Assembly: GCA_019095985.1 (NCBI GenBank)
Contig: CM032660.1
Coordinates: 52,628,481-52,692,480 of the forward strand
Direction of reading: 5' to 3'
Length of the DNA: 64,000 bases
Origin: Streblospio benedicti
Taxonomy: Eukaryota; Annelida; Polychaeta; Spionida; Spionidae
Shown here: in pieces, positions 20,660 through 40,199 of the stretch
Numbering within the stretch: the stretch's first letter is position 1
Layout: each line of letters begins with the position of its first letter
Position numbers and translations under genes: made by a program
The notes under the pieces: model-generated
What the model was told of the DNA's origin: nothing
The model's database searches: none
What the model saw: only the letters and a program-made list of their open reading frames with translations

Positions 20660-22110
20660 AGATATCAAGAATCCTATATATTAATACGCTAATTTTTGGA
20701 CTTTGTTCGGCTATCTCCTCTTTAACCTGACTAACTGGACCCCATCTGACTACAGGAGATCGTTCATGGTACTGTGTAGTTTTGCACGAATATGTTTTTC
20801 ATTGTCAGAATAGCCCTGATTGTTGTTATTTAGCGGTTTTATAACAAAAATAGCAGACAGCAGCAGCCATGACAGCGTCATGTGGAGTAGTGTGATGAAA
20901 TAAAGACGACAAATGCGTCACATGAGTTCAAATACAAGGGATTACCACCACTTTGCCAATTGGGCTATGTGTACATTAGAACCTTTAGTCAAGCCCACCT
21001 CTATATATTTTACACACCTGTACATGTACATGGAGTGACTGCTCCTGTAGTCACGCTATAGTAATCGGGAGTATATATATGGATGCTTGCAGGATTAATA
21101 TAACTTATTACTATTATGGTTGGACGTAATGGACAGAACCTAAGTATTAAAAGGACTATATGTGTATTGTGTAAGTATCAAAATGTGTCTGTATCTGGGC
21201 TATGCCAATGTGTATGTGGCCTCAAGCAGGATGAGAGGTTGGTAATGTTAGTACCAGTGTGTGCTATCAAGTCATGGTAGCTGTCAGGATGGGAAGCATG
21301 CTATCAGGACTTGGCGATCGGTGTCAGATTTGGGGCTGAGCATTTTTAGGACAAGCGAGGGTGCTATCAGGATGACGGGTGGGAGTGGATGGTGTAGACC
21401 AGTGGTGGAGACCCGAACTAGGTAATATATATTTGTTGTTAATTAGTGCTCTGTGGATGGGGGATGTTGGCAGGTACTATCAGGAAGTGGGTGGGTGGTG
21501 TCAAAATGCGAATATTGCCGAATGGCCTTTATTTTTAGATGGTTGGTGTCTTGACTTTCTTTTCATCATCGCCTGTTGTTATATGGTTCTAAAAACCTCC
21601 GCCAATGAATCATACTTGATGCTTATGTTTGCTGTGTAGTTAGTGTGAACATTATCTAAATAAGAATACTTATAGGCAATGTGAGGGGGAAAACACACAA
21701 TGCCTTTCATTTTCACTTGCTATTACAGAAAATGGTCACCTTGCCATGTTTACATAGTCAAAACACTCCCTTTCAATAAATGAAGCCTTGGCTTGATCTT
21801 GGATGTTGCGTGTATGGGGATGCTGTCAGGGTGCTTTCAGGATGGGTGGTGGTACTGTCAGGACAGTGTCGTCAGGACAAGGGTGCTTGAAAATGAAATG
21901 CTGTAAAACATATTTATACACTCATCAAAATATGTCTTTTTTCTATGCCCATTGAGGGCATTGTGTTCCCATTTGCACGGACACTAACATTTGCTCCCTT
22001 AGATTTTTATTTTACATACCAAGTCAATGGATCTAACATCTTTTAATTGGGATCTATTATACGATTATGTAACTGGAGTGATTCAGTGTGATTCAAGCAT
22101 GCCTCTTTGA
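20660..22110. other. Intergenic with degenerate GCTATCAGGATG repeats
   Basis: Irregularly spaced variants of GCTATCAGGATGGG occur between 21270 and 21500 and again at 21815-21890. No convincing gene; the open frame 21379-21639 is mostly built from this repeat. Confidence 0.4.
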
Positions 22111-22124
22111 CCACACGGGTATAA

Positions 22125-22330
22125 GCTAGTGAATGTAATGAATATCAATTTTTTTATACTGATAAATATACTAAAATGTGAAAAAGACACCCTGAATTAT
22201 ACCGAAAATGTGATAAAAGAGTCCCACCCACCCCACCCCACCCCACCCCACCCCCACCCCACCCCCACCCCCCCCCCCCCCACCCCACCCCAACACACCC
22301 CACCCACCCACACCGAACACACACACACAC
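22125..22330. repeat. Second copy of dispersed repeat with ACCCC satellite
   Basis: Starts ATGAATATCAATTTTTTTAT and matches 20485-20600; then about 90 bp of (ACCCC)n and poly-C, then an ACAC run. Confidence 0.75.
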
Positions 22331-22979
22331 GAGAAACAGGTTTGCGTGCCTCTGTATGGAGTGTGAATATTCTATGAAAGAAACGAGTGGTTGGACAACG
22401 CGTCAATTCAACACATTACATCACCGTGTCTGGACATGTCAGTCACGTGCAAGCGATGTGTTGTTTTTTTATAAGACCACGTAAAACAATGTCTTGTCGA
22501 ATATGACTTTATTGTGGGCGATATCAAACACTATGAACATTGTTCTCAGAAAAGGAATCCCTTGTTTCAGCAGTTGATAGTTTGCTTTATCTTGAGTCTC
22601 ATGCCATGCATTAGAGCGAACCCTGATGAATATTCTATATTGTATTAGCATATTATAACCGCCAGCAAAAGACTGATGTAGTAGTCGCATCAGTCTGTTT
22701 TGTTTTTTTTTATGTTTACATTTGTTTACATTATGAGTTGTATTTACAATGATTGTGCAAAGTGGTCGCAACCTTTTATTATATAATTGACTTGTCATTA
22801 TTTATTTTTATCATGATTGATGTATTGGCGTAGCGGTGTTTGGTTGTTTAACTGTGCTCTAAGTCCATGCATGTTCTTTGTGTACTTATGTATTGATGTA
22901 GCAATAATTTCTTGCTTAACTGTGCATATATGTCCATTTAATATTTCTTTTGTGATATACATTCGTTGTTTTCTATTGC

Positions 22980-23309
22980 AGTTTCAATTGGTTTGTGTTT
23001 GAAGAGGTGGGGGAGAGAGAAGAAGTAGTTATGCCTAGTACAGCTGTGGCGCTGATTATAAACAGACTGTTTGTTCTGTGTGCATTTTGTGTACTGTATC
23101 ATATCATCTGTATACATGTTATTCATTCTACTGTGCGGAATTCATTGGAAAGTTGTGTAAATAAACCTACGGCCTCTCTTATTGCAGACCCTGACACGTA
23201 TTATAACAACCACGGGAGATGCAGGTACTGGAATACCAATATTGCTGGATATAATCATCATCTTTATGTAGTTTATTTGCAACGGTTTGTTGGTCTACTT
23301 GAGATATAA
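22980..23309 (+). CDS. Possible exon fragment with one membrane segment, unrecognised
   Basis: After an acceptor-like TTCTATTGCAG (ending 22981) an open frame runs 109 codons, with an acidic start (FEEVGEREEV) and a strongly hydrophobic helix (RLFVLCAFCVLYHIICIHVI). The helix vaguely recalls the fourth membrane segment of cys-loop receptors, but there are no other receptor exons around and no compositional support. Treat as weak; it may be chance. Confidence 0.15.
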   Translation, partial: SFNWFVFEEVGEREEVVMPSTAVALIINRLFVLCAFCVLYHIICIHVIHSTVRNSLESCVNKPTASLIADPDTYYNNHGRCRYWNTNIAGYNHHLYVVYLQRFVGLLEI

Positions 23310-23721
23310 GTGTGGCCAAAGTTTTCCTCCATATCTTGTAATTTTCTTTAGGAACACTTGGATAATGTCATTAATTAAATATAAATTGTTTGCCTCTTAT
23401 GGCATTTCCTGCAAAAGCGTTATCTATATAATCAATAAAAACCTGCATCGCTTGATTTATTTTTTATATAATACTGAAACTAGAATTAAAACATACAACG
23501 CTAACGATCATAGAGTATAGAATAGACCAGAAAACCCACTGCGGCACAAGGCTCCATATGGAGCCTAACTTTTTATGGGTGCCAAAAACTAAGGGCTAAC
23601 AACATTTCATCAGGCCCTGTCAAATGCAATATTTGCCGACACTGTCGGCTATGATCAAATCTTCCCAGTTAGTGTTTCAAGCTTAAAAGTGCCTTTACTT
23701 TGAATGTTGTACATTTTACAG

Positions 23722-26700
23722 AACACAGACATATATGAAGGTCCTTCTAATATGGCTTCATATTTGGAGACACAACGGGCAAAACAAGAAAAGCTGCTTG
23801 CAAGCTTGAGCCCCTTCCTTAAGTTATGTTATGACGGCAAAACTTCTGAGGTCATTAGGCAGTTGGATTCTGATAAGTCCTTATTGACAGAGACCGACAG
23901 TTCTGGCAACTCGTGTCTCTACTGGGCTCTCAGCAGCGGAAATGTGGACCTGTTCATGAGGCTGGTGGAGAGAGGCGCAGACGTGAGACATGTGAATGCA
24001 AAACGAGAGAATCTACTCTACACGGCTTGTAATTTACAGAGGAAGAATTTCTATGGCCTCTTCTTGTTAGGAAAGTATCATATTGATGCCTCAGGCATAT
24101 GTACATGCAAGAAAAACTGCGATTGGTTCCGTCCTGTAGCGTGTAATGGTGACATTGATGCGTTGGAAGTTATCTTATCCCTGGGTGTGCCGTTCCAATC
24201 TACAGCAATCATTGGTGCAGCATTCTATGGGCAACTATCTTTTATCAGGTATGTCTTCATTCATAAGCACATTAGTAAAGTGATCCAATAGCTGTATTCA
24301 TTGACATATAGGCAACTTAAAATTTCAAATTGAATTGAAAAATCACGAATACTGCTACATGATAAGAGACAAATGTTTTTAATATGATTTAACATATAAT
24401 GATTCTAAGCTATTTTAAAAAAAAATCATTAAAGCTAGAAACCGTCTGATTACTACAAAATCTGTTTTATTGGCAGATTGTGAACTCCCTTGCAGTTATG
24501 GAACTAAACAAATATAAAAGCGTCGCTTTACGAGCTGAAGCAAAGCCTTGTGTTTGTTTCGCTTGAAGCTTACTGTCTATGTGTGTATATTTGTATGTCT
24601 CCAGACAAGCTAGAGTGTTTAACGTTGAATAATTTTGTTCAAACTTTACACAACAATTTGGTATCTTGCGACACCGAAGTGATTCAATTTTGGGCACTTT
24701 GCCAATTAAAGTGTGTTTTCCACAGGGCATGAAGTACAATAGCTAACTGTATGCTCTTTTTCAGATATCTATTTGAACGGACAAATCTTGTGATTGACAT
24801 TGACGCAAAGAGAAAAAAATCTCATCAGACGGCTGCCGCAATGGCTGCTCTGACGGGACAATTGGAGACACTGAAATATTTGATATCAAAGGGGGCGGAT
24901 TTGTTCACAAGAGATGTAAATGGGATGACTTGTCTTCACCTTTCTTCTGCGAATGGCCAACTTGAAGTTTCAAATTTTCTTATTGCTAAAGGGTTGGATA
25001 TAAATGCCACAGACAAGTGGCAAAGAACGCCGATGCATTTTGCGGCACTGTGTAATCATCTTCAGGTGGCGGCGATGTTGGTTGCTAAGGGAGCCGATTT
25101 GTTCGCAAAAAATGTTAATGCGAGAAGTTGTCTTCACCTTTCTTCTTGGAACGGTCATCTTGAAGTGTCAAACTTTCTGATTGCTAAAGGGTTGGATATC
25201 AATGCCACCGATAGGTGGCAAAGAACCCCAATACATTATGCAGTATGGAAAGGTCATTTCCAGGTAGCATGGATGTTAGTTGCTAAGGGAACCGACCTTT
25301 TCACCACAGATAAAGATGGGAGAACTTGTCTTCACCTTTCTTCTTGGAATGGACAACTCGAAATGACAAACTTTCTGATTGCTAATAACCTCAGTATTCA
25401 TGCCACCGATAAGGATCAACAAACGCCATTACACAATGCTGCCCACAGTGGTCATCTGCGGGTAGCAGAGATGTTGGTCTCATTAGGAGCTGATATCAAC
25501 GCGGCAAGCAAGTCTCATCATACAGCTTTACATTTGGCCGCACGGAATGGGCATCTCCAGCTGGCAGAGATGTTAGTTAACAAGAAAGCAGACATTTTAG
25601 TTACAGATGAGGATGTGAGAACTTGTCTTCATCTTTCTTCGCTGGACGGCCATCATCATGTGTCAAAATTTCTCCTTGCTAAAGGCCTCAGTGTTAATTC
25701 TACAGACAAATACCACAGAACGCCGCTACATTATGCGGCTATGTGTGGTCACATCCTGCTAGCAGAGACGTTGGTTTCACTGGGAGCTGATATCCATGCA
25801 CAGGACTGGTCTGGATCAACGGATGAGTTGATTTTCTTCCTGTCATCAAAAGACAAAGGCAGGTCTCTCATATCAGTCATAGCATTATAATTGAGAAATT
25901 CATTCTTTTAAAAATCTGGTAGTGACATCTAAACATTATATTTAGATAAACCAAAGTGGGTTTATGTTGAGGTACGAAGAAACATGAAAGAAATAGCTGA
26001 AGCATATAAAACAAAAGCTAAAGCTGGAGGATCAGTCCGTGATTGTTGCAACAGAGTGGTGAGGTCTGGATTGGGTGAGGTATGAAGGCATTATGCATAT
26101 TTTTATGTTATATCCCAATGACCATAATCAAGTGAACAATAGCTAGCTTTTTGTTATCCATATGTAGATAGTGTGTATACATTAGACGTCTAGTCTATAA
26201 ATTGGATACATAGTTTATCTTTATCATGGTTACATAGTCATGTAATATGGCCCTATAGTTTAACAACCGGACACTTAAGACATTACACAATATTTGTGTC
26301 GTGGAAGGTATACAAGAGGAAGTTAATGACATTAGTCTTATCTTTTTACTCCATATTTTCAGGAACCTAGCCAAAGCGTTCATGACGAAATAGAGAAGTA
26401 CACAGAAGACCGCCTGAAACAGTCTCACCCCCCGCCAGACATGACTCCACTTCACTGCGCCATCTACAGCAAACATCCGTCTGTGGCGCGCATGCTCATG
26501 GAAAGAGGCGCAGACGTCAACATCCGGGACCAGTTCGGCATGACCCCGCTCATGCACTGTGCTCTCAACAGTAGGTGTTCTCATGATCAAGTTTTTGTCA
26601 GGCTTTTGCTTTTTTGATCATGTATTTAATGCTTAAACGGTACTCTCAAAATAATACATTTGTATGTGTTAACATTAGAGATCTATACTATGCATGGCAG

Positions 26701-27636
26701 CAGTAAGATCATGATTGACATTTATCCTCAAGGTGAAAGGAATGTTATTTTAAGCATTTATCAAACTTTTATTTTTATATCTTACTATTGTTTCATTCTT
26801 CACAAATAACACTTTGTTATGAAGTTAATAAGCTTATTTAGTTATATAACAGTTTGAAATGTACGGATTTATAGAAGCCTTTTTTAATGAACAAATTAGT
26901 ACGAAATTTACTCCTGTGCCATGTGGTATACATGAGAAACAAATAAAATCCTCTAAACCTCAACAAGCACACTCTCCAATAATAGCATTCATATATACCA
27001 TCTAAGCCCCGTTTTAAGTAACATTGACATAATTATCTTTAACATTTTGCATCAAAATTGTATACCTGTCTAACTGTCCACATGCATTTTGAGATTGAAA
27101 CCATAGATTGTTCTAAATTTCTTGACAATCAATACAAAAGCTTGGGTAATCCATTAACAAAAACAATCACTAGTAAGCTTAGTAAGTAGACAACTGGAAA
27201 TTGGCACGCAAAATTCATTATCTACCTAAATTTAGTGGTAATATACAGACATGTAAATATTGATCATCACTATAGACCCTACGTGACTTTCTTTTACACT
27301 TCACACACATTATATTCAATCTATCAATAAGTAATAAGCCAGAATAGATAAGGATGCGTATAGGTGGAAAGTGACCAAACAATAGAATACAGTATTTGGC
27401 AATTGGCAAATTTGACATAATTCCGTGTCAATTTAGCTGTGGCAAGGAAATTGTTTGTTTCAGGCCCAAAGCCCTCTCTCTGTGTTACAGATGATGTTGA
27501 GACGGCTCGTATTCTCATCCACCATGGCGTCAAGGTCAATGTCAAAGATCAGCACGGCCTCACCGCCCTGCAGATTGCCGAGGCCAACCAGCAGAAGGAA
27601 ATCGTGGACTTCTTGCATACACACACACGGTTTTAG
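23722..27636 (+). CDS. Ankyrin-repeat protein A, five exons, about 692 aa
   Basis: Exons 23722-24248, 24765-25858, 25946-26079, 26363-26570, 27491-27636 (TAG). From the ATG at 23752 (MASYLETQRAK) the sum is exactly 693 codons. An upstream exon may join at 23722, since that acceptor is phase 0 as in the paralogue at 33025. Exon 1 has a helical start, LSPFLKLCYDGKTSEVIRQL, then diverged ankyrins (GNSCLYWALSSGNVDLFMRL). Exon 2 encodes about ten repeats alternating two types (TCLHLSSWNGHLEVSNFLIA / TPIHYAVWKGHFQVAWMLVA). Exon 3 (DKPKWVYVEVRRNMKEIAEA) is a basic linker. Exons 4-5 end with three more repeats (DMTPLHCAIYSKHPSVARML; DQHGLTALQIAEANQQKEIV). The intron after exon 2 seems to use a GC donor. 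No catalytic domain is seen; a scaffold role is inferred. It lies in tandem with the kinase-ankyrin gene at 30.0 kb. Confidence 0.8.
24515..24735. repeat. Interspersed repeat copy in intron 1 of ankyrin gene A
   Basis: Matches 10099-10340: GCGTCGCTTTACGAGCTGAA GC, CTCCAGACAAGCTAGAG, CAAACTTTACACAACAATTT, GTGATTCAATTTTGGGCACT TTGCCAATTAAAGTGTG. Confidence 0.75.
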
Positions 27637-27639
27637 GGG

Positions 27640-29225
27640 AGTGTGATAACTAAGTTAGGACAAAAAGGAAACCAGCTAATTTTGTAACTAAATATATTAA
27701 TTAGCTATTGTTCTTTAGCATGATAAAATGATCCAAAGACATATGAAGTGTAGTCAATGCCATTATCCTATCATAGATAATGAATTAGATGATTGTCAGC
27801 AAATTTTGAAATTTAGCACTTGATTGTTTTCAATATAGTTTTACAATTATACATTTTAACATTTGATGGAGATTGCATGCATATTTATTTATTACAATTT
27901 GCATCACAGTATTTATTTTATTCAACATTTGTGTAGTAAACTTAAACAGCCGTATTTTTATCTATCTTATATGATGTGGAATGATTGTGATTTTACCATT
28001 AGACTCGGACAATGACAGGATTATGAGATGAGATGGAACAGTAGAAGCTGCATATTGTGCTTCCAGTGTTACGTGAAGATTGTGATTTACATTGAATGTT
28101 GTATATGGTAATTCCAGCAGGTATGTAGTCACGTGAAAATGCCTGGTAACTCCTTACAAGGTATCCCTTGCAGTGCGTTGTACATGAAAACATAGGTTGA
28201 AATTAGGACCTCGTTCTTTCTAAAGAAAACGTGTGTAGCCCGTGGACTAAGTGATTTGTTGCTCTGCATCCAGTGGTGCGTGACGCTCAGGCAACCAAGC
28301 ATGTCCGACCACCGGTAGATCAATACCGTAAAACGCGGCGAGATAACCCCCTAATTCTCATTCTATTCATTACCTCAAAACAGCAATACATCATATTATA
28401 GACCCTCATTATATACAAGACTGTTTCAAAGCCACCTTATTCTGCTTGCATATTAAGAGAACACCAATGAACTCGTGTATGTAAAGTGAAATTTTGTTAT
28501 TGATATATTCTATAATTATAATTAGTCATAGTCAAATATTTATTAAGATCTTGACTAAAAAACTTCATTCATTTACAAATGGTTGCTATGCAAAAGTTTG
28601 GGGGCTACAGCCAAGTGCCCGTGTACACTATGTCAATGTCAAGGACGTGTGCATATGGGCTATACTGTAAAAAGCGGCGAGCTGTGCTGTGCTGAGTAAA
28701 ACAGCTCAATATAGGCGAGAGGGAAGTAAACATATCGACTGTCATGCGGCACTGGCTTTTATAAGCTGTCGACGCAGATACTGACAAACAGGGGATATTT
28801 TGACCATTTTGGACACAGGTAAGTCGATTGTGTTTTTATTGGTATGTTCTTTGAAATTCGGGAAATATCTCCAAATGTATGAAATGTATTTGATGACAAG
28901 GTTGTCATGCATGTTTATTCAATACATTTCAGATCGTATGTATTTCCTCGTTTTGTAGCCTAGGCATTTATTGTTTTCGAAACATGTCTAGCATAGGTAT
29001 TTAATTGAGGGAAGCGTCGATTTGAAGGAGCTATATGTAATGCTAAACAATTTGATCAACGTTATTTAGACATACCTAAAAATGCCTCTTTCTTACACTC
29101 AAAGTACTAATTATGAATGACCTATAGTGGCGATATTTGCATATAACACCATCAAAATATGGGAATGAGTAGTACTATTTGATATGATTTATGATTTATT
29201 GGGTATTTATTATTATATGTGATTA
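27640..29225. other. Intergenic between ankyrin gene A and the kinase gene
   Basis: AT-rich, no repeats or exons recognised. Presumably holds the 3-prime UTR of gene A and the promoter of the kinase gene, but neither can be placed. Confidence 0.4.
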
Positions 29226-29239
29226 AGTTTAAAACCCAC

Positions 29240-29520
29240 AGCAATGGATGGCCGCCGTACGGCTGCCGTACGGCACATTTGCCATAAACCCGCAGTAAAT
29301 AATTGCCGTTCGGCTGCCATACGGCTCTGGAATTGGCATACCTGATGTATTTAGAAAATCATTATGCCTAGGGCACATTTCACCGCAAGCTGGGTCTACA
29401 GCCAGTCTACGACCAAAAACGCAAGGAGATCGTAACGATGCTTTGAGTGTTGCAGTGCAGCAAACGTAGTTTTTTTTCTAGGCAGTACGGTGGCCGTAGA
29501 ACTTTGGCATGCCAAACTAT
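29240..29520. repeat. CCGTACGGC-rich repeat element
   Basis: Repeated palindromic CCGTACGGC/GCCATACGGC words near 29255-29325 with a partner GTACGGTGGCCGTAGAAC near 29486. Similar wording (AACCGTACGGCGATGC, AACCCGCAGCAA) occurs near 36735, so this is a dispersed repeat. Confidence 0.45.
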
Positions 29521-30003
29521 CCCTACGAACACAAAGATGAGATGAGAGGGTTCGCGTTCTTCTGCTAGGTGAGACAGGACTTACTGAAGGAAAACATGCA
29601 ACGCTCAAAATCAATGACTCTTAAAAACATACTAAGAATATTTTTGACAAGCTCATAATTAATAACTTGATAAGTGCTAACCATATAATACTATAAAACG
29701 TGATTAATTAGCCAACATAATGCAGTGTGATTTTACCCCCCCCCCACCCCCACCCCTACCCCCATGCCCAGGCGGTGGAAAGTTGCGTCCACGGCCAGAT
29801 GACAATCGCATCAACCATATACACCACGCATAAAGTGGCCACTTTGACGGAATACATTATAAATTCACGTACATGTTTTTTTTTTATATATATATTTATT
29901 AGATTTGCATGGTTACATTCCTTATAAATACATTATTTGTATAACAAAAATACTTGCATGCTTTGACTTATTTCAGGCATATTACAGAAAATAAAATTTA
30001 AAC

Positions 30004-36009
<6,006 letters not shown>

Positions 36010-36109
36010 NNNNNNNNNNNNNNNNNNNNNNNNNNNNNNNNNNNNNNNNNNNNNNNNNNNNNNNNNNNNNNNNNNNNNNNNNNNNNNNNNNNNNNNNNNN
36101 NNNNNNNNN
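36010..36109. other. Assembly gap (100 N)
   Basis: Exactly 100 N, the usual placeholder for a gap of unknown size. The left side is ankyrin exon, the right side is reverse-transcriptase-like sequence, so real exons are probably missing. Confidence 0.98.
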
Positions 36110-36222
36110 CTTTTCCGTTCTTTTCCCTGTTGTACCCCAAAAGATCTAGCGAGGAATAATAAAGTGAAAATCATAAAATACGCTGATGATACAGTTGTGG
36201 TAGGATTGATTGAAGCGATGCA
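36110..36222 (+). mobile_element. LINE reverse transcriptase fragment
   Basis: The open frame continuing from the gap reads KVKIIKYADDTVVVGLIE, the YADD active-site motif of non-LTR reverse transcriptases of the CR1/RTE type. The rest of the element is either in the gap or lost. Confidence 0.7.
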
Positions 36223-36807
36223 ATTAGCATATACATGTACATTTTTGGGTGCATTATATAGTGTTCACACAGGTTGTTAAGGAATTTCGTTAAATAGTAT
36301 TTAAAGCATGAAGTGACACTCGCTACATTGCATATGTTTCTCAAAAACGTTAATCGGGTCAGTGATCACTACTTATGCGCAATTCTAAAAAAGTCACTTC
36401 AACCGGATACATTCAAAGTTCTTTTCAAGTGTTCAACATTAAAATAGTATCTTATAGTGCTTATAGACCTACGATCAACTATTGGATACAATAACTGATG
36501 TGTTACTGATTGACATCCATTTAATGTAACCGGCATATGATGCTGTGACAACAAAAATATATGTAAAGATCTATGCAATTCAGTTGTGATTCTAGTACAC
36601 TCTAATATGATATTAACTCATCAGAGGATTCATGAGAACTTGACTAACGGTAGACTATTTTTTCTCTTTAACATTTTAAACATAGCTTTGCAATCTTAAG
36701 ATGATTGTGGAAGTACATGTATTGTGGTTAGGCGGAAAACCCGCAGCAACCGTACGGCGATGCAGTATTATGTTTGCTGTGTGGGTTAACAATGGGAGTA
36801 TGCTAAG

Positions 36808-37089
36808 GGAACGATCATAAATAACGATACCCGGGGGGGGGGGTCGTCCATTTTTTGGCCCTCAAAGAAAAAGTTAACCGACCCCCCATCAACATTTTAA
36901 AATATTGGTGATTTGCCCACCCCCTTCATATCCCGCATCTCTAAAGAAAAGCGGCTGTTGTCATTTTGAAAAGAAACTTTTGAAAAAATATACTGGTGAT
37001 AAACAGAGTTTGTTTCCCCACTTAAAAAGGAATCAGAAAATCACGAATTATCTGACTGTTTCATCCCCCCGTAAATTTATGATCGTTCC
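36808..37089. repeat. MITE with GGAACGATCATAAAT termini
   Basis: The left end GGAACGATCATAAATAACG and the right end (inverted) GGAACGATCATAAATTTACG enclose about 280 bp including CTCAAAGAAAAAGTTAACCG. Partial copy at 14733-14960. Confidence 0.75.
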
Positions 37090-37439
37090 TCAATGCCTTA
37101 TTCCTGATTAAATTTCAAAACCATGTACGTATAACAATATTTCAGAAAGTTTTTAGCATGTGGTCATATAATTCAGTGCGTTCATATCCATGTACAATTT
37201 TTCAAAAATCTAAATATTGTACATAGTTTTAAATGTACGGTTAAATTTTGACATATTCGGCTTAGAGCTGACTGGAAAACGGTTGTGTCCCAAACAGTGC
37301 AAAGGGGATGATGGAAAATACAACCTTGGGGTCGATATATAGTCAAAACCTAGGGTTGTAAAAATTATGAAGTATATCTATCGGGTAAAATTTTAAAGAC
37401 TCTTGAGTAGAGAGAAGTATAGAAATATATCCGCGTCCG

Positions 37440-37700
37440 CACATTCAGCGACGCAGCTGCTGAACACTTTTGCAAAGCTAGTTGTCCTGTTTTGCTCTTT
37501 TGTAACTCCATTTTATAACTCCATTTTGTATCACTATGTAACTATGTCCTGGTTCCAAATATGACAGAGCCAATTATGTATGTCTCTGAACAAATCTGGC
37601 GGGCGTACCGATGAACCGATTTCGTTCAATGACTTTACAAGATGCACCACTTTTGAGGTTTGACTACCGACACTAGTTTCGAAAAGATTCGATTTTGAGA
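37440..37700. repeat. Diverged copy of the GCGTCGCTTC repeat family
   Basis: ACTATGTAACTATGT, GTATGTCTCTGAACAA, GATGAACCGATTTCGTTCAA and GATTCGATTTTGAG align with 10099-10340 and 41503-41675. Confidence 0.5.
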
Positions 37701-37839
37701 TAGTCCAATCTGCCAGAATTAAACTGTGGTTTCAGAAAAACCCATTCATGATAAACCCGATTCTTGGCTGATATTCAATTGCATCTCATTAAGGCACCAA
37801 GTCTCTTTCTATATTCAACCCAATTCAGCAAGTGTTACT

Positions 37840-40110
37840 GCAAATAAAATAAATGTTAGGGGTATATAAGTTTGCTCTTCTAACCCTCTTTCTGGCAGAC
37901 CCATGAGACGAATGTTGCAAACCCGTTTTTGCTTCTCAGGGTCCCATGTAGATCTATCTTGCCACAGCAAGGTATCATCTATCAAGTTTATAAACAGATG
38001 TGTGATGACCACCGTCTAGGGGAAAGATGAGATTGCCAAAAATTTGTAATATAGATCTATTTTGGTCAGGCATTAGTGTGCACAACCAGGAGAAAAATGG
38101 GTTTGGTGCACTGAACCCTTGTGGTGAGCATTACAAAATATCCATGAAAATTATATTTTATTGGGGGTAGGTGTAAAAGGGGAAGCATCCTCTGTGCCCC
38201 TTCCCCTGCATTTGCCTATAGCCTCGTAAAGAAAACCTGGATCTTCAGTATCCATATCATCTGAATAAAGTGCATTTACTACATGATTCTTTTCTTTCAT
38301 TCAAGTATTTCTTATATATTTATAGCATATTAATGATATAATTTTATTATTTGTAGCAGAAATCTCATTATAACATAATTTAGGATGAGACTCAATTTTA
38401 AAAGAAATAATATAAGAAATGCCAAAGATTATCTAAATGGTGACAGTCAATTAAAAGGTTATGGTATCTTGCACCTCATTGCAATATATGCAAGTAAGAC
38501 TGTCACTTTTTTCCATTTTTGTAAATTTGTTTTGGTTGGTAAAATTGAGTGAACTAACTGATAAATAAATTCAGCATTTGATATTTCAAATTGATTTTTA
38601 AACTTTAAAAAAATTCCATTGCTAATAATCTTTATCACATTTTCTATTCCATTATTAAGATTAAAAATGATATGGTTTACTAGTGGCTTTGTCACATAAT
38701 AAATTTCTATTTTCTATAAAATCGAATCTTTCAAAAGAGAATCGGATATCTCTATGAGGTTTTAATACAGTATGTGCACTTGTTCATTAGATTTTCATAG
38801 ATTCTATCTTTAAAATTTCCGTTGGCATCCAGTATATCCTTAACGTAAAGGAAACCATAAGCAATAAAGTTTTTTTATCATACAAGTGCTTACCTCTTAC
38901 TGTTAGCTGGCTATTTCCGCATAGAATAGAACTGTATAGATCAGTTTTAGAAACTATTTCATTTATTTTGTTTACTTTTAAAAAGCTTGTCGCAGCCTCT
39001 GGGAGACTTTGCAAATTGAAATAAAAATGAATCATTAAAGCATTTTTGTCCAAGGATGTCTATGGACATTTATCCAAAATATTTTAGTGGAATCTTAGTA
39101 CAGCGTTGATGCTTGTGTTTAAAAAATTCTATTGAGCCAAGTAATTTTATTAGCCTTAAACAAAAAAAATTTACATCTAGCATTTTGCAGCCACCCTTAT
39201 TAAAATCTTTAATAAGAACGTTCCTTCTAATTTTATCAACTTTACCACAAATAAGATTGAATAAACTTTTATTTGCGTGCTTTGTAAAATACGACGGTGT
39301 AGGTAACATAGAAATTGAATATAATAATTGTGGTATTGCCATAGATTTAATTATGATTATCTTTCCATAAAGAGTTACTTTACGGAGTCTCCAGGAGTCA
39401 ATAAGTTTTGGAATTTTTCTAATTTGGATATCCAGTTCAAAGAGTGACATGCAATTTTGTCTGAATGCCAAGGTAACTTAGGGTGTCATTTGACCATTTG
39501 ATACGGCTGATAATTGATATTTTTACAGACATATTGCTTCAGTTTTAACTAAGTTAAGCATTGAACAAGAAATATTACTAAATTTTGTACCTGTATCAAC
39601 GCAATCTTTGATTTGTTCTTTATCATACAGAAATAGACTAGTATGATCTGCATACTGGGTGATTTCTATAGTATCATTCTCATTTATTGAAGGAAATAAC
39701 TTTTATTATTTTTATTTTTTTTTATAATTTGATTCATGAATTCTGTGTCAATTATAGAAATGAGGCAATATAAGGGACACCCCGGTCTAATGACTCTACT
39801 TATAGTAACACCTAGTGAAATAAAACCATTATTTTTTAAAAAGCTCTTGGTCCTGTGTATATTGCTTTTATCCATTGGCAAAAATTATTTCCAAATCCAA
39901 ATGCTCTTAAAGATTTATGGACAAAATCTAATTTTAAATAGTCAAATTCTTTTTCAAAATACAAAAATGATAATACATAATTGGATTCGTTTTTTTATTC
40001 TTCAATTACATCAATAACTAATCAGTATTTTTTCCCAATTTCAATATCTTCCTTAAAAGAAGCACCAACCAACTTATGGTCTCGTACCTTTGCTGCAAGG
40101 GTATGATAGT
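37840..40110 (-). mobile_element. Decayed L1/Tx1-type LINE
   Basis: Minus-strand pieces run from about 40110 down to 38460. They include the thumb-like IDSWRLRKVTLYGKIIIIKS ... PQLLYSISMLPTP and GKVDKIRRNVLIKDFNKGGC K, preceded by a reverse-transcriptase core (RVIRPGCPLYCL; QYADH at about 39660-39700, where the usual last residue is D). A separate piece at 37840-37950, KQKRVCNIRLMGLPE, matches the first ORF (transposase_22/L1 ORF1p type). Because it lies on the 3-prime side of the polymerase pieces, it is a second insertion or a rearrangement. Multiple stops and frame changes; dead. Confidence 0.75.
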
Positions 40111-40199
40111 ATTTTGTTATTAAATTATTTAAATACTGGGAACATAGTATATAGTAGATACGACTTTTATTGGTACCCATTGAATTGGAGTATGTGAAG

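Noticed and set aside
22200-22406. Pro/His-rich and Gly/Val-rich open frames
   Set aside because: Products of the (ACCCC)n tract.
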